A DNA stretch of 64,000 nucleotides from Pantoea alfalfae (GCF_019880205.1 NZ_CP082292.1:62001-126000); one strand, 5' to 3'. Positions 19,957 to 34,613 are shown, counted from the stretch's first letter. A program made the numbers and translations. The notes: generated from the letters alone by a model not told the origin.

Positions 19957-21353
19957 CGCTTTTTCTTCTTGTCGCGATTACTGATCAGATTACGTCCATC
20001 GCCGTTTTTCAGCAGCATAAAAGTCAGTGCCGAAAGCACGGTAACAACACCCATGGTCAGAAACGTGGCATGGAACTGTGAAATGGTGCTGGTTTCAAAC
20101 TCCTGATAGAAGCGCAGCACCGCCGCGCTGACGGCCACACCAAAACTGATCGCTAACTGCTGCGTCACTGCCAGCACGCTATTACCCCCGCTGGCGTTAT
20201 CATCATCCAGATCGGCCAGAGTAATGGTGTTCATGGCGGTGAACTGCGTAGACATCGCCATACCGAGAACAAACAGTGGAAGCAAGAGTACAAAGATGCT
20301 TTCAGCGGGTGACTGCAGAGAGAAGCTGGCGATCAGGATGCCGATAATGGCGGTAATGCCGACCAGCAGACGGCGATAGCCCAGCCAGCGCAGCAGTTGT
20401 GTCACCGTTGACTTCGCCAGTATTGAACCAATGGCGGTTGGCGCCATCATGCAGCCTGCGATAATCGCAGAAAAGCCAAACCCGACCTGCAACATGAGCG
20501 GCATCAAAAAGGGCACACAGCCGGTGCCGAGACGAGAGGCAATATTGCCGACGATGCCGACTGAGAATGTCCGGGTTTTAAACATCGGCAGATTGATCAA
20601 CGGTGAAGGGTGATTCCGGGCATGTACTATATAGAGGAGCAAAAGCACGATCCCGCTGAGTAATATCCCGCCCGCCAGCCAGGCAGAAACAATCCGCTCA
20701 CCGAACAGCTCAATCCCAATTGAAATCATCACCAGTCCAGTCCCGAATAATATGAAGCCGAAAAAGTCGAAGCGGCGCTTGGGTGTAGTGAAGTCCGGCA
20801 TATATTTGCGTGCGTAGATAATGCCGAGAATGCCTATCGGGATATTAATCAGGAAGATCCAGTGCCACGTCGCGTAGGTTACCAGCACACCGCCCAGCAT
20901 GGGGCCCAGTATTGGGCCAACTAATCCTGGCATGGTGACGAAATTGAGTACTGGCAGCAATTCACTGCGCGGATAGGCGCGTAGCAGCGCAAGGCGTGCG
21001 ACCGGCATCATCATTGCGCCACCCACGCCCTGTACGATTCGCGATATGACCAGCACCGAAAGCGTCGGTGAGAGCGCACAAGCCAGCGAGCCGAGGGTGA
21101 ACAGCGAAACCGCAATGATAAATACCTTGCGCGTGCCGAAGCGATCGGCGAGCCAGCCGCTGACCGGAATCAGCATAGCGACAGTGAGGGTGTAACTGAT
21201 GACGGCGGATTGCATGGCCAGGGGAGAACGGTCAAGGCTGGTGGCGATAGCGGGCAGGGCGGTATTCAGTATAGTGGCGTCGAGTGACTGCATGAAAAAG
21301 GCCATAGCCGCTATCCATGGCAAACCGGCCATGCTGCGCGAGGATTTTATCAT
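19953..21353 (-). CDS. hsrA: MFS multidrug-type transporter HsrA (YieO)
   Basis: HsrA is a drug:H+ antiporter-2 (14-segment) major facilitator. In E. coli it lies between rbsR and rrnC, as here. The 466-aa product starts with membrane helix 1 followed by the DHA2 motif [15 protein letters not shown], then motif [14 protein letters not shown] and motif C-like [13 protein letters not shown]. The tail is very basic (SNRDKKKKR). AAGGA lies about 6 nt before the ATG. Substrate is not established; the E. coli gene was linked to homocysteine/homocysteine-thiolactone resistance by name. Its 3' end overlaps rbsR by 4 bp. Confidence 0.9.
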   Translation of the reverse strand: MIKSSRSMAGLPWIAAMAFFMQSLDATILNTALPAIATSLDRSPLAMQSAVISYTLTVAMLIPVSGWLADRFGTRKVFIIAVSLFTLGSLACALSPTLSVLVISRIVQGVGGAMMMPVARLALLRAYPRSELLPVLNFVTMPGLVGPILGPMLGGVLVTYATWHWIFLINIPIGILGIIYARKYMPDFTTPKRRFDFFGFILFGTGLVMISIGIELFGERIVSAWLAGGILLSGIVLLLLYIVHARNHPSPLINLPMFKTRTFSVGIVGNIASRLGTGCVPFLMPLMLQVGFGFSAIIAGCMMAPTAIGSILAKSTVTQLLRWLGYRRLLVGITAIIGILIASFSLQSPAESIFVLLLPLFVLGMAMSTQFTAMNTITLADLDDDNASGGNSVLAVTQQLAISFGVAVSAAVLRFYQEFETSTISQFHATFLTMGVVTVLSALTFMLLKNGDGRNLISNRDKKKKR

Positions 21354-21535
21354 TGAGTGTCCTTCCTGGGGTTATCCTGCGAGAAGAAGCAAAATAATAG
21401 CACCCGTAATCTGCAACGGCAGGTCTCTTTACAACGTTTGATCGCTGTTTTTGTGCGTTATTCGGCCATGAAACGTCTCTTTTTAAGCCGTTCGTTTAAA
21501 AAAGATGCGCTCAGTAAATTAATTCGAAGAAACAC

Positions 21536-21563
21536 TTGTCAGCCTGCGGAAACTCCCTATAAT
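21536..21563 (+). promoter_or_regulatory. rrn promoter P1
   Basis: TTGTCA (21536-21541), a 16-bp spacer and a perfect TATAAT (21558-21563), followed by the GC-rich discriminator GCGCC expected for stringent control. The 60 bp upstream are AT-rich and fit an UP element with Fis sites. Confidence 0.93.
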
Positions 21564-21655
21564 GCGCCTCCATCGACACGGAACACCGGCAACGGGATGA
21601 CGGGTTGAGAGGCACAGGAGAATGCGCCGCCGGAGAAAAACTTCTGAAATAGAGG

Positions 21656-21683
21656 TTGACTCTGCAGGAGGAAAGCGTAATAT
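21656..21683 (+). promoter_or_regulatory. rrn promoter P2
   Basis: TTGACT (21656-21661), 16-bp spacer, TAATAT (21678-21683), with an ACGCCACC start region. It is 120 bp downstream of P1, as in E. coli rrn operons. Together with P1 and the leader it fills the 535-bp gap between hsrA and the 16S gene. Confidence 0.9.
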
Positions 21684-21722
21684 ACGCCACCTCGCGACAG
21701 GACGCTAACGCACTGTTCGCAC

Positions 21723-21761
21723 TGCTCTTTAACAATTTATCAGACAATCTGTGTGGGCACT
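21723..21761 (+). promoter_or_regulatory. rrn leader boxA and 5' arm of the 16S processing stem
   Basis: boxA TGCTCTTTAACA (21723-21734) loads the antitermination complex. The arm at 21739-21761 pairs with 23452-23474 beyond the 16S gene over 23 bp with one G-U pair, forming the RNase III stem. Confidence 0.88.
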
Positions 21762-21888
21762 CGCAGGATTGATATCAGCGTCTTTGGACGCACAAAAATA
21801 TCAAAGCCTCACGAGTGAACACATAATGAAATTCATTATGACGTTTTACAGATGAGCACCGCTTAACTTGTTTAAGCAAATCAAACTT

Positions 21889-23430
<1,542 letters not shown>

Positions 23431-23503
23431 CCTGAAGATACCTTCCCGCGCAGTGCTCACACAGATTGTCTGATAAAAAGTAACGAGCAGAAAAAACCTC
23501 TAC

Positions 23504-23580
<77 letters not shown>

Positions 23581-23663
23581 AATTCGCACTCACGCTGCGT
23601 TATGTTCCCGGCTCGCATAGTTCACTATGCTGCGCGGAAACATGCCCTGCCTGAGCACGAATT
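23581..23663. repeat. Long imperfect palindrome between tRNA-Ile and tRNA-Ala
   Basis: The 83 bp begin AATTCG directly after the tRNA-Ile CCA and end CGAATT. Inner arms include ATGTT/AACAT and CCG/CGG, and the apex is CATAG-TTCA-CTATG (23616-23629). It would fold as one long hairpin. It resembles a palindromic MITE-like element or a processing structure; I cannot assign a named family. Confidence 0.65.
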
Positions 23664-23722
23664 GCATTTCTTACGAAGTGTACTCGGTTGAGTGGTAGTA
23701 GCGGTCTCTGCAGTAACTGTAT

Positions 23723-23798
23723 GGGGCTATAGCTCAGCTGGGAGAGCGCCTGCCTTGCACGCAGGAGGTCAGCGGTTCGATCCCGCTTAGCTCCACCA
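23723..23798 (+). tRNA. alaT-like: tRNA-Ala (TGC anticodon)
   Basis: 76-nt cloverleaf beginning GGGGCTATAGCTCAGC, anticodon TGC at 23756-23758, encoded CCA. The acceptor stem shows the G3-U70 pair that identifies alanine tRNAs. Confidence 0.98.
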
Positions 23799-23863
23799 TA
23801 CCGTTTATCTGTTTTTTCTGAATACTTCAGAGCGTACCGGCAACGGTGTGCTGCGAAGTATTA

Positions 23864-23875
23864 TGCTCTTTAACA
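23864..23875 (+). promoter_or_regulatory. Spacer boxA before the 23S gene
   Basis: TGCTCTTTAACA repeats the leader boxA exactly and would reload antitermination factors before the 23S gene. Confidence 0.85.
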
Positions 23876-23898
23876 ATCCGGAACAAGCTGAAAATTGA

Positions 23899-23952
23899 AA
23901 CGACGTGTCGCTTTCATTCTCCGTAATAAGAATGAAAAATGCGGCACGTTCG
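23899..23952. repeat. Imperfect inverted repeat in the 23S leader
   Basis: Arms AACGACGTG...TTCATTCT and AGAATGAA...GCACGTTCG surround an 8-nt loop, forming a hairpin of about 54 nt just before the pre-23S processing stem (GTCTCTCAAA at about 23954, pairing with TTTGAGAGAC at about 26931). Confidence 0.55.
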
Positions 23953-24005
23953 AGTCTCTCAAATGCTTGCAGTCTGCAGCGTTGCAAAACGCCTGTGGGT
24001 TGTGA

Positions 24006-26913
<2,908 letters not shown>

Positions 26914-26971
26914 ACAACGCCAGAGGCGTTTTTGAGAGACACGATTTTCAGCTTATTCCGGATAAAATTAG

Positions 26972-27097
26972 CGGAAACGAAAGATTTTGCGGCGTGACAA
27001 GGCGCAGAGCGAAGACATCAGCGGGAGCATACTGAGGTATGTGACCGGTGTGGCTGAGCGATGGCAACGCGGTCATGGCGTAAAAGATTCGTTTCGT
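26972..27097. repeat. Long palindromic insert in the 23S-5S spacer
   Basis: The 195-bp spacer is about twice the E. coli length because of this 126-bp imperfect palindrome. Outer arms GAAACGAAAGATTTTGCGGC and GGCGTAAAAGATTCGTTTC are near-complementary, and the apex is CATAC-TGAG-GTATG (27028-27041). The apex form resembles that of the element at 23581-23663, suggesting related elements. Confidence 0.65.
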
Positions 27098-27108
27098 GCA
27101 CCAAGATT

Positions 27109-27228
27109 TGCCTGGCGGCTTTAGCGCGGTGGTCCCACCTGACCCCATGCCGAACTCAGAAGTGAAACGCCGTAGCGCCGATGGTAGTGTGGGGTCTCCC
27201 CATGCGAGAGTAGGGAACTGCCAGGCAT
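27109..27228 (+). rRNA. rrf: 5S ribosomal RNA
   Basis: Starts TGCCTGGCGGCTTTAGCGCG and ends GAACTGCCAGGCAT, 120 nt, with complementary ends forming helix I. Confidence 0.98.
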
Positions 27229-27242
27229 TATATAAGTGAAGA

Positions 27243-27271
27243 AGCCCCGCACGCGAGTGCGGGGCTTTTTT
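27243..27271 (+). terminator. rrn operon terminator
   Basis: A perfect 10-bp stem AGCCCCGCAC / GTGCGGGGCT with a GCGA tetraloop, followed by a T-run, 14 bp after the 5S gene. It ends before the convergent mobB gene. Confidence 0.96.
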
Positions 27272-27310
27272 ACGTCTGCAGATCGTGAAAAACACGAAAA
27301 CCTCTCTGCT

Positions 27311-27817
27311 TCAGCGCTTTTGCAGCCAGTCAGCAATAAAATCTGCAACGTTGTCCGGACTATTTATATCCAGAACCGGCACATTTAGCGCTAATTTCTG
27401 GTCGCTGGCGACAGCGATCACTTGCCCATCAAGCAGTTCCTCGATCTCACCCTTGATCCCGGCACGCCAGACAACAATTTTAGGCACCGATTCCTCTTTA
27501 AAGCCCTCAACCAGCACTATCTCCAGCACAGAGTGATCCATGCGGCTGAGCAGATAAGGCAGATCAATCGACGGCTTTTCCGGTGTCTCACACATCAATG
27601 CCCATCGCTCTCTGTTAGCTACAATCACCTGACTGGCTCCTGCTTTTCTGAGCAGATAGCTATCTTTGCCTGGTGTATCTACGTCCATCTCATGATGCGT
27701 GTGCTTAATCAGCCCGGCGCGAATCTCTTTATTAAGAAGAATCGGTATCACCTGCTGTAATAGTGTCGTTTTGCCGGTTCCACTCCAGCCGACAATCGCG
27801 AGTAAAGGTAATGACAT
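27311..27817 (-). CDS. mobB: Molybdopterin-guanine dinucleotide biosynthesis adaptor MobB
   Basis: MobB is a GTP-binding protein that assists MobA in attaching GMP to molybdopterin. The 168-aa product has Walker A GWSGTGKTTLL near the N-terminus, the LIKHTHHEMDVDTPGKDS segment and a conserved LVEGFKEE block. It follows mobA with a 10-bp gap and converges on the rrn terminator. Confidence 0.96.
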   Translation of the reverse strand: MSLPLLAIVGWSGTGKTTLLQQVIPILLNKEIRAGLIKHTHHEMDVDTPGKDSYLLRKAGASQVIVANRERWALMCETPEKPSIDLPYLLSRMDHSVLEIVLVEGFKEESVPKIVVWRAGIKGEIEELLDGQVIAVASDQKLALNVPVLDINSPDNVADFIADWLQKR

Positions 27818-27827
27818 ATCAACCGCT

Positions 27828-28385
27828 CTACTTCAGGTCATCAGGTGTATTGATATTGCGGAAAGCAGATTCATCATCATCCAGCTGAACAGCATGGCCG
27901 CCGTGGTCGCGCAGGAAGTGCATCAGACGTCGTTCACCGGCGTGAAGATAGTCATGAAGAGGTGCTGCCATCTCCCGATGAATCAGCGCCAGCGTCGGGT
28001 GGTCGCGTGATTGTGAGCGAACCCAGACTGCAGGGGCGTTTCCCCGTTGTTCAGCCAGTTTTTCAACGAAGTTAAGAGGAACGGCAGGCGTATCACAGGA
28101 GCAAAACGCAGCCCATTCACCGTCGATGGTTATTAATGCACTGTAGATACCAGCCAGCGGACCCGGATAGCCATCAAAAACATCCTGCACAACCCGACAC
28201 CCGCTTAACTGATAGCGATCAATATTACGATTGGCATTAATCATGACAATGTCGACTTGTGGCCTGAGCCGTTCAAGGACATGCTGATAAAGCGGCCTGC
28301 CATCCAGTTGCACTAATCCTTTGTCCTGACCACCCATACGGCGGCCCTGACCTCCGGCCAGAATGATGCCGGTCAATCTTGTCAT
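27828..28385 (-). CDS. mobA: Molybdenum cofactor guanylyltransferase MobA
   Basis: MobA transfers GMP from GTP to Mo-molybdopterin to make the bis-MGD cofactor of nitrate, DMSO and formate enzymes. The product is 185 aa (194 in E. coli). The nucleotidyltransferase loop LAGGQGRRMGGQDKGL is at residues 9-24. A longer frame begins at 28433, but the ATG at 28385 has GAGGG 7 nt upstream and matches the family N-terminus. It is divergent from yihD across 47 bp and is first in a mobAB operon. Confidence 0.96.
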   Translation of the reverse strand: MTRLTGIILAGGQGRRMGGQDKGLVQLDGRPLYQHVLERLRPQVDIVMINANRNIDRYQLSGCRVVQDVFDGYPGPLAGIYSALITIDGEWAAFCSCDTPAVPLNFVEKLAEQRGNAPAVWVRSQSRDHPTLALIHREMAAPLHDYLHAGERRLMHFLRDHGGHAVQLDDDESAFRNINTPDDLK

Positions 28386-28432
28386 GACTGTGCCCTCGCT
28401 GATGACGCACTGTGAATAACGGAGAAACCTCA

Positions 28433-28708
28433 ATGAAATGCCATCGTTTAAACGAGTTGATCGAACTGCTGCAACCCGCCTGGCAAAAAGAGCCTGACCT
28501 GAATCTGGTCACATTTTTGCAGAAACTGGCGCAGGAATCTGGTTTCCGTGGCCCGTTAAGTGAATTAACTGACGATGTATTAATTTACCATCTCAAAATG
28601 CGTGACTCCGCCAGCGATGATGCGATCCCAGGCCTGAAAAAAGACTATGAAGTTGATTTCAAAACTGCACTGCTCCGCGCACGGGGTGTCATTAAACAGG
28701 ACGAGTAA
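28433..28708 (+). CDS. yihD: YihD family protein (DUF1040)
   Basis: YihD is a small conserved cytosolic protein of unknown function, reported as induced by envelope stress in E. coli. The 91-aa product starts [20 protein letters not shown] and ends LLRARGVIK, nearly identical to E. coli (89 aa). An in-frame start at 28412 would add seven residues absent from relatives; GGAG lies 8 nt before the chosen ATG. srkA follows after 45 bp. Confidence 0.95.
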   Translation: MKCHRLNELIELLQPAWQKEPDLNLVTFLQKLAQESGFRGPLSELTDDVLIYHLKMRDSASDDAIPGLKKDYEVDFKTALLRARGVIKQDE

Positions 28709-28753
28709 TGTTATCCTTGGCAGCTAAATGTTAGGGCAACTACAGGTAATATG

Positions 28754-29740
28754 ATGAGCGACGCTGCTTTCAACTTCCAGACATTAAATCCCGACGTATT
28801 GCTTGATGCGCTCTGGGATACAGGAATTCGCGTCGAATCAGGTCTGACAGCCCTGAACAGCTATGAGAACCGGGTTTACCAATTCAGCGATGATGAAAAA
28901 CGTCGCTATGTTGCGAAGTTTTATCGCCCACAGCGCTGGCGTGCTGAACAGATTGATGAAGAGCATCAGTATGCGCTCGATCTGCTGGCTGACGAGGTGC
29001 CCATCGCAGCACCACTGCGGTTAAAGGGTGAGACCCTGCACAGTCACGCTGGCTTCTTCTTTGCCGTATTCCCCAGCCTGGGCGGACGACAATATGAGAC
29101 AGACAACGAAGATCAGATGGAGTGGGTAGGCCGCTTCCTGGGCCGCATTCATCAGACCGGGCGTAAAGCGCTGTTCAGGCATCGGCCTGCCATCGGTCTG
29201 GATGAATATCTGCATGAACCCCGGCAGGTGCTGGAGCACTCTCTGTTAGTGCCTGCATCGCTTAAAGTCGCACTGCTACAGGCTATCGATAAGCTGGGAA
29301 ACACGTTGCAACAACAGTGGCACACCACGTGGCAGCCGCTACGATTACATGGCGACTGCCATCCGGGTAATATCCTGTGGCGCGATGGACCGCTGTTTGT
29401 GGATCTGGATGATGCCCGTAATGGCCCGGCCGTGCAGGATCTCTGGATGCTGATCAGCGGCGATCGTCAGGAACAGCGTATTCAATGGGATATACTGCTG
29501 GAGGCGTACAGTGAGTTCAGTGATTTTGATATTAATGAATTGTCACTGATTGAACCTTTACGCGCCATGCGCATGGTTTATTATCTGGCCTGGGTTGTCC
29601 GACGCTGGCAGGATCCCGCTTTTCCGCGCGCTTTCCCCTGGATGACAGATGAAGATTTCTGGCGCAGGCAAATTTCACTCTTTACCGAGCAGGAGAAGCT
29701 GTTGCAGGAACCTCCTCTGCAGCTGACACCGCAATATTAA
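28754..29740 (+). CDS. srkA: Stress response kinase A (SrkA/RdoA)
   Basis: SrkA is a eukaryotic-like Ser/Thr protein kinase of the choline/homoserine-kinase fold, part of the Cpx envelope-stress response and reported to counter MazEF-mediated death. The product is 328 aa, the E. coli length. The catalytic loop LHGDCHPGNILW and metal-binding FVDLDDARNGP are intact. Two ATGs are adjacent (28751, 28754); the second has the better spacing from AGG and matches the family. It is co-oriented with dsbA 26 bp downstream, the conserved Cpx-regulated pair. Confidence 0.96.
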   Translation: MSDAAFNFQTLNPDVLLDALWDTGIRVESGLTALNSYENRVYQFSDDEKRRYVAKFYRPQRWRAEQIDEEHQYALDLLADEVPIAAPLRLKGETLHSHAGFFFAVFPSLGGRQYETDNEDQMEWVGRFLGRIHQTGRKALFRHRPAIGLDEYLHEPRQVLEHSLLVPASLKVALLQAIDKLGNTLQQQWHTTWQPLRLHGDCHPGNILWRDGPLFVDLDDARNGPAVQDLWMLISGDRQEQRIQWDILLEAYSEFSDFDINELSLIEPLRAMRMVYYLAWVVRRWQDPAFPRAFPWMTDEDFWRRQISLFTEQEKLLQEPPLQLTPQY

Positions 29741-29766
29741 CGACGTAGTCAGGAGAAGTTTTCACG

Positions 29767-30396
29767 ATGAAAAAAATTTGGTTTGCACTGATGGGTTTAG
29801 TGCTGGCATTCAGCGCGTCTGCTGCCCAGTTCACTGAAGGTAAACAATATGTGAGTCTGCCAAAACCTGTGGCCAGTGAACCTCAGGTGTTGGAGTTCTT
29901 TTCCTTCTTCTGCCCGCACTGCTATCAGTTTGAGCGTATTTATCACGTCAATGACGCGGTGAAAAACAACCTGCCTGCTGACACCAAAATGGTGAAATAC
30001 CACGTCGATTTCCTCGGTGGTGATATGGGGCCGGTTGTGACCCAGGCCTGGGCTGTTGCAATGGCGCTGGGTGTTGAAGATAAGGTGACAGCCCCGATCT
30101 TCGATGGCATTCAGAAAACGCAGACAATCACCGATCCTGCCAGTCTGAAAGAAACTTTTGTCAAAGCAGCCGGTATCTCCGCTGCTGAATACGATGCTGC
30201 GTGGAACAGCTTCGCCGTAAAAGCGCTGGTTGCGCAGCAGCAGAAAGCGGCTGCGGATGTTGACCTGCGTGGCGTGCCAGCGATGTTCGTGAATGGCAAA
30301 TATATGGTGAACAACGGCGGTCTGGATCTCAGCTCTATGGATAATATGGTCGCAGACTATGCGAACGTCGTGAAATTCCTTTTAAGCCAGAAGTAA
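29767..30396 (+). CDS. dsbA: Periplasmic thiol:disulfide oxidoreductase DsbA
   Basis: DsbA introduces disulfide bonds into secreted proteins and is re-oxidised by DsbB. The 209-aa product has a signal peptide cleaved after SASA (residue 19), leaving [10 protein letters not shown]. The active site CPHC is at precursor residues 49-52 (mature 30-33) and the cis-proline loop is [13 protein letters not shown] lies about 8 nt before the start. A terminator follows directly. Confidence 0.98.
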   Translation: MKKIWFALMGLVLAFSASAAQFTEGKQYVSLPKPVASEPQVLEFFSFFCPHCYQFERIYHVNDAVKNNLPADTKMVKYHVDFLGGDMGPVVTQAWAVAMALGVEDKVTAPIFDGIQKTQTITDPASLKETFVKAAGISAAEYDAAWNSFAVKALVAQQQKAAADVDLRGVPAMFVNGKYMVNNGGLDLSSMDNMVADYANVVKFLLSQK

Positions 30397-30417
30397 TCTG
30401 CTTTACCACCCCATCTG

Positions 30418-30442
30418 ACGCCAGCTCTGCTGGCGTTTTTTT
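30418..30442 (+). terminator. Rho-independent terminator of dsbA
   Basis: ACGCCAG-CTCTG-CTGGCGT followed by a run of T, 22 bp after the dsbA stop. Confidence 0.93.
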
Positions 30443-30635
30443 ATGCCATTGAACAGCGGCGCAAATTTTGTCCATCTCCAGGGCATAAATTTAATATCCA
30501 CACAAGGGATCGCGTAATTAAAAATGGCGATCGGGTCACGGAAATTAAATAAGTCAATGAAAATTATAGATTTTATTAAAGGCTAAATCCTTTAAGATCC
30601 TGAATAACAGCGCGTTATAATTTTTACGCACAAAG

Positions 30636-30644
30636 TTATCCACA
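30636..30644 (+). promoter_or_regulatory. Consensus DnaA box upstream of polA
   Basis: TTATCCACA, the strongest DnaA-box sequence, stands alone 130 bp before the polA start. A DnaA box near the polA promoter is reported in E. coli. The rest of the 377-bp dsbA-polA gap holds the dsbA terminator and AT-rich promoter DNA; I see no other gene. Confidence 0.75.
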
Positions 30645-30773
30645 GAACGATCGTTGCGATCTTCCCTCCAGAACCGTCAAAAACGTGACATATCCTACGC
30701 CTTAGTTCACCATTTCCGCCAGCTTGTGGCATCCTTATAGACCAACCCATAGCAACGAAGACAACACAGACTT

Positions 30774-33560
30774 ATGGCGCAAATAGCAGAAAATCCCCTC
30801 ATTCTGGTCGATGGCTCATCCTATCTTTATCGCGCATATCATGCGTTTCCGCCGCTGACCAATAGTGCAGGTGAACCCACTGGCGCCATGTACGGCGTGC
30901 TCAACATGCTGAAAAGCCTGCTGGCGCAATATAATCCTAGTCACGTTGCTGTGGTGTTCGATGCCAAGGGCAAAACCTTCAGGGACGAGCTGTTCGAGCA
31001 TTATAAATCTCATCGTCCGCCGATGCCTGACGAACTGCGTGCGCAAATCGAGCCGCTGCATGAGATGGTGCGGGCGATGGGTCTGCCGTTGCTGGCTGTG
31101 AGCGGCGTTGAAGCCGATGATGTCATCGGTACGCTGGCGCTGGAAGCGGAGAGAAAAGGCCTTTCAGTACTAATCAGCACAGGCGACAAAGATATGGCGC
31201 AGCTGGTCACGCCAGCCATCACGCTGATTAACACCATGAGCAATACCATTCTGGGACCGGAAGAGGTTGAGCAGAAATATGGTGTGCCGCCAGCTTTGAT
31301 CATCGATTTTCTGGCCATGATGGGCGACAGCTCAGATAACATCCCTGGCGTTCCCGGCGTGGGTGAGAAAACGGCACAGGCTCTGCTGCAGGGCCTGGGC
31401 AGCATGCAGACCATTTATGACAATCTGGACAAGGTAGCCGATCTCGGCTTTCGTGGTGCCAAAACCATGGCGACTAAACTTGAGCAGAATCGTGATGTAG
31501 CCTTTCTCTCTTATCAGCTGGCGACAATTAAAACCGACGTTGAGCTGGCGCTGCCCTGTGAAGAGCTTACGGTCACTGAACCCGATGTCGAAGCATTGCA
31601 GGCACTGTTCAGCCGGTACGAATTCAAACGCTGGCTGAGCGACCTGCAGGATGGGAAATGGCTGCAGGGCAAGAAGAGCAATACTCAGGCGCAGAAATCG
31701 CTCTCCGATGAGCCGGTTCCTGTGGCTGAAACCAGCAGCGTATTACCGACCGAGAATTATGTCACCATTCTGGATCAGGATCTTTTCGACAGCTGGCTGG
31801 AGAAGCTGAAAAACAGCGAGGTTTTTGCCTTTGATCTGGAGACCGACGCGCTGGATACCCTGAGCGCTAACATCGTGGGCATCAGCTTTGCGGTTGCGCC
31901 CGGCGAAGCCGCCTATCTGCCGGTTGCACACGACTATCTCGATGCGCCTGATCAGCTGGATCGCGCGGCCGTTCTGGCACAGCTCAAGCCCCTGCTGGAA
32001 GATGACAGCGCCTGGAAAGTGGGCCAGAACCTGAAATACGATCGTGGCGTGCTGAAGAATTACGACATTGAACTGGCCGGTATCAAATTCGACACCATGC
32101 TTGAGTCCTATATTCTTAACAGCGTGGTGGGCAAACATGACATGGATAGCCTGGCTGCTCGCTGGCTTAACCACAAAACGGTCACCTTCCAGGAGATCGC
32201 CGGTAAAGGCAAAAATCAGCTGACGTTCAATCAAATCGCATTGGAGCAGGCATCCCATTATGCTGCCGAAGATGCCGATGTGACCCTGCAATTGCATCTG
32301 AAAATGTGGCCAGAGCTGGAGAAAGAAGCGGGCCCGAGAAAAGTCTTCGAGCAGATTGAGATGCCGTTACTGACGGTAATTTCCAGGATTGAGCGTAATG
32401 GCGTGTTAATCGATCAGGCTATTCTGGCGCAACACTCGAAAGAGCTGACTGCCCGACTCGCTGAGCTTGAATTAAAAGCGCATGAGCTGGCGGGAGAACC
32501 CTTTAACCTCTCATCCACCAAACAGCTTCAGGTGATTCTGTTTGAAAAACAGGGTATCAAGCCCACTAAGAAAACACCGGGTGGGGCACCGTCAACCAGC
32601 GAAGAAGTGTTAGCTGAGCTGGCACTCGACTATCCGCTGCCCAAAGTGATTCTGGAGCATCGCGGCTTATCCAAACTTAAGTCGACCTATACGGATAAAT
32701 TACCGCTGATGATCAACCCGCTGAGCGGGCGCGTACATACCTCTTATCATCAGGCCGTTACCGCCACCGGTCGCTTGTCATCTGCCGACCCGAATCTTCA
32801 AAACATTCCGGTACGTAATGACGAAGGACGCCGAATCCGTCAGGCCTTTGTGGCGGCCAAAGGCTATCGCATTGTGGCGGCAGACTATTCGCAAATCGAA
32901 CTGCGTATCATGGCGCATCTTTCTCAGGATAAAGGATTACTGGACGCTTTTGCCCAGGGCGAAGATATTCACCGTGCCACGGCATCCGAAGTGTTTGGTG
33001 TACCACTGGATAAGGTCAGCGCAGAACAGCGCCGTAGTGCGAAAGCGATCAACTTTGGTCTGATCTATGGCATGAGCGCATTTGGTCTGTCGCGCCAGCT
33101 GAACATTGGCGCAGGCGAAGCGAAAAAGTATATGGATCTCTACTTTGAACGCTATCCGGGCGTACTGCGCTATATGGAGAACACCCGCCAGCTGGCGGCA
33201 AGTAAAGGCTATGTCGAAACGATTGAAGGCCGTCGGCTGTGGCTGCCCGATATTAAATCCAGCAACGCGATTCGCCGGAAAGCTGCAGAACGTGCCGCGA
33301 TCAATGCGCCAATGCAGGGAACGGCAGCGGATATTATCAAGCGGGCGATGATTGCTGTTGATGAGTGGCTGGAACAGCAAAACGACAATAGTGTCAGAAT
33401 GATCATGCAGGTTCACGATGAACTGGTGTTCGAAGTGAAAGCGGAGGCCGTTGAAGCAGCCAGCCAGAAAATCCGTGCGTTGATGGAAGGTAGCGTGCAG
33501 CTCGACGTGCCTTTACTGGTTGAAGTCGGTGTGGGTGACAACTGGGATGAAGCCCACTGA
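30774..33560 (+). CDS. polA: DNA polymerase I
   Basis: Pol I removes RNA primers and fills gaps at Okazaki junctions and repair patches. The 928-aa product matches E. coli exactly in length. It has the 5'-nuclease domain (about 1-320: [36 protein letters not shown]), the 3'-5' exonuclease domain ([11 protein letters not shown] with metal-binding Asp and Glu, YAAEDADVT), and the polymerase domain with motifs A (DYSQIELR), B ([14 protein letters not shown]) and C (VHDELVF). A hairpin at 33573-33599 follows the stop. Confidence 0.99.
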   Translation: MAQIAENPLILVDGSSYLYRAYHAFPPLTNSAGEPTGAMYGVLNMLKSLLAQYNPSHVAVVFDAKGKTFRDELFEHYKSHRPPMPDELRAQIEPLHEMVRAMGLPLLAVSGVEADDVIGTLALEAERKGLSVLISTGDKDMAQLVTPAITLINTMSNTILGPEEVEQKYGVPPALIIDFLAMMGDSSDNIPGVPGVGEKTAQALLQGLGSMQTIYDNLDKVADLGFRGAKTMATKLEQNRDVAFLSYQLATIKTDVELALPCEELTVTEPDVEALQALFSRYEFKRWLSDLQDGKWLQGKKSNTQAQKSLSDEPVPVAETSSVLPTENYVTILDQDLFDSWLEKLKNSEVFAFDLETDALDTLSANIVGISFAVAPGEAAYLPVAHDYLDAPDQLDRAAVLAQLKPLLEDDSAWKVGQNLKYDRGVLKNYDIELAGIKFDTMLESYILNSVVGKHDMDSLAARWLNHKTVTFQEIAGKGKNQLTFNQIALEQASHYAAEDADVTLQLHLKMWPELEKEAGPRKVFEQIEMPLLTVISRIERNGVLIDQAILAQHSKELTARLAELELKAHELAGEPFNLSSTKQLQVILFEKQGIKPTKKTPGGAPSTSEEVLAELALDYPLPKVILEHRGLSKLKSTYTDKLPLMINPLSGRVHTSYHQAVTATGRLSSADPNLQNIPVRNDEGRRIRQAFVAAKGYRIVAADYSQIELRIMAHLSQDKGLLDAFAQGEDIHRATASEVFGVPLDKVSAEQRRSAKAINFGLIYGMSAFGLSRQLNIGAGEAKKYMDLYFERYPGVLRYMENTRQLAASKGYVETIEGRRLWLPDIKSSNAIRRKAAERAAINAPMQGTAADIIKRAMIAVDEWLEQQNDNSVRMIMQVHDELVFEVKAEAVEAASQKIRALMEGSVQLDVPLLVEVGVGDNWDEAH

Positions 33561-33572
33561 TTCACGGCTTCA

Positions 33573-33599
33573 GGTCGGTTCCACAGAGCGGAATCGACC
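33573..33599 (+). terminator. Possible polA terminator hairpin
   Basis: GGTCGGTTCC (33573-33582) pairs with GGAATCGACC (33590-33599) with one G-T pair, 12 bp after the polA stop. Only a weak T-rich tail follows, so termination is uncertain. Confidence 0.45.
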
Positions 33600-33791
33600 C
33601 TTAATCAGGTATAAGTTAATCGTTTAATTCCCTGGTTTAGACCGGCCAGCGCTGGTACTGAGATTAAGCGTTTTTATAACTGCTTATCGGCTAAACACTT
33701 TTTTCGTTATTTAACTACATCGCAACGCTATTTTTGTGATGTGTATGGTAAAAAAAGTCCTGCCTGATGTAAGTAAGCAACAAAAAAGCCT

Positions 33792-33819
33792 TTGTCACGC
33801 ACAGAAAATCAGGTAAAGT
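33792..33819 (+). promoter_or_regulatory. Promoter of spf
   Basis: TTGTCA (33792-33797), 16-bp spacer, TAAAGT (33814-33819), placing +1 at 33827, exactly the first base of Spot 42. A CRP-like half site (TTTTTGTGATG, near 33730) lies upstream; CRP represses spf in E. coli. Confidence 0.8.
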
Positions 33820-33826
33820 TCGTCGC

Positions 33827-33935
33827 GTAGGGTACAGAGGTAAGATGTTCTATCTTTCAGACCTTTTACTTCACGTAATCGGATTTGGCTGAATTTAGCC
33901 GCCCCAGTCATTCTGTGACTGGGGCGTTTTTTATT
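33827..33935 (+). ncRNA. spf: Spot 42 regulatory sRNA
   Basis: Spot 42 is an Hfq-dependent sRNA that represses secondary carbon-use genes such as galK when cAMP is low. The sequence starts GTAGGGTACAGAGGTAAGAT and matches the E. coli sRNA almost base for base through TTACTTCACGTAATCGGATT. The terminator GCCCCAGTCA-ttctg-TGACTGGGGC ends in TTTTTTATT. It occupies the conserved place between polA and engB. Confidence 0.96.
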
Positions 33936-33977
33936 GGGCTTTTTGCACCGCCAGCTTCAGCGGCACCGGGTTGCCAG

Positions 33978-34613
33978 TTACTCTTCCCCGTCCGGATCCT
34001 CAACCGCCGGTTCAAGCGTATTAAACCAGCTGTCCAGCTTCTGACGAACCTTATCCACGCCGATTTTCTTCAGCGAGGAGAAGAGCTCTACCTGCACATC
34101 ACCAGCGAATTCGAGTGCAGCTTCACGCACGACATTGAGCTGCGCTTTACGGGCACCTGAGGCCAGTTTGTCTGCTTTAGTCAGAAGTAACAGCACCGGA
34201 ATACCGCTTTCCACTGACCACTGAATCATCTGTCGATCAAGGTCTTTCAGCGGGTGACGGATATCCATCAACACGACCAGTCCTTTCAATGCCTGACGTT
34301 TTTGCAGGTATTCCCCTAACGCACGTTGCCACTTGAGCTTCATCTCTTCCGGCACTTCGGCATAACCGTAACCGGGCAGGTCGACCAGACGCTTACCCTC
34401 TTTCACTTCGAAAAGGTTAATCAGCTGCGTACGTCCCGGCGTTTTACTGGTACGTGCCAGACCCTTCTGATTGGTTAACGTATTCAGCGCACTCGATTTT
34501 CCCGCGTTCGAACGGCCAGCAAAAGCCACTTCAATTCCGGTATCGGCAGGCAGATGACGGATATCCGGCGCGCTCATGACAAAGTGGGTAACGTGATAAT
34601 TCAATTCAGACAA
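33978..34613 (-). CDS. engB: Ribosome biogenesis GTP-binding protein EngB (YihA/YsxC)
   Basis: EngB is an essential TrmE-Era-EngA-like GTPase for 50S subunit assembly. The 211-aa product has G1 [11 protein letters not shown]2 TPGRTQ, G3 [10 protein letters not shown] and G4 LLTKADKL. The start is a TTG at 34613, supported by GGAG at a 7-nt spacing and by the match of [20 protein letters not shown] to the E. coli N-terminus. It converges on spf and is divergent from csrC. Confidence 0.96.
   Translation of the reverse strand: MSELNYHVTHFVMSAPDIRHLPADTGIEVAFAGRSNAGKSSALNTLTNQKGLARTSKTPGRTQLINLFEVKEGKRLVDLPGYGYAEVPEEMKLKWQRALGEYLQKRQALKGLVVLMDIRHPLKDLDRQMIQWSVESGIPVLLLLTKADKLASGARKAQLNVVREAALEFAGDVQVELFSSLKKIGVDKVRQKLDSWFNTLEPAVEDPDGEE

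Noticed and set aside
23581..23663. CRISPR-like or REP array in the tRNA spacer
   Set aside because: There is a single palindrome with no repeated unit and spacer pattern, so it is not a CRISPR array.
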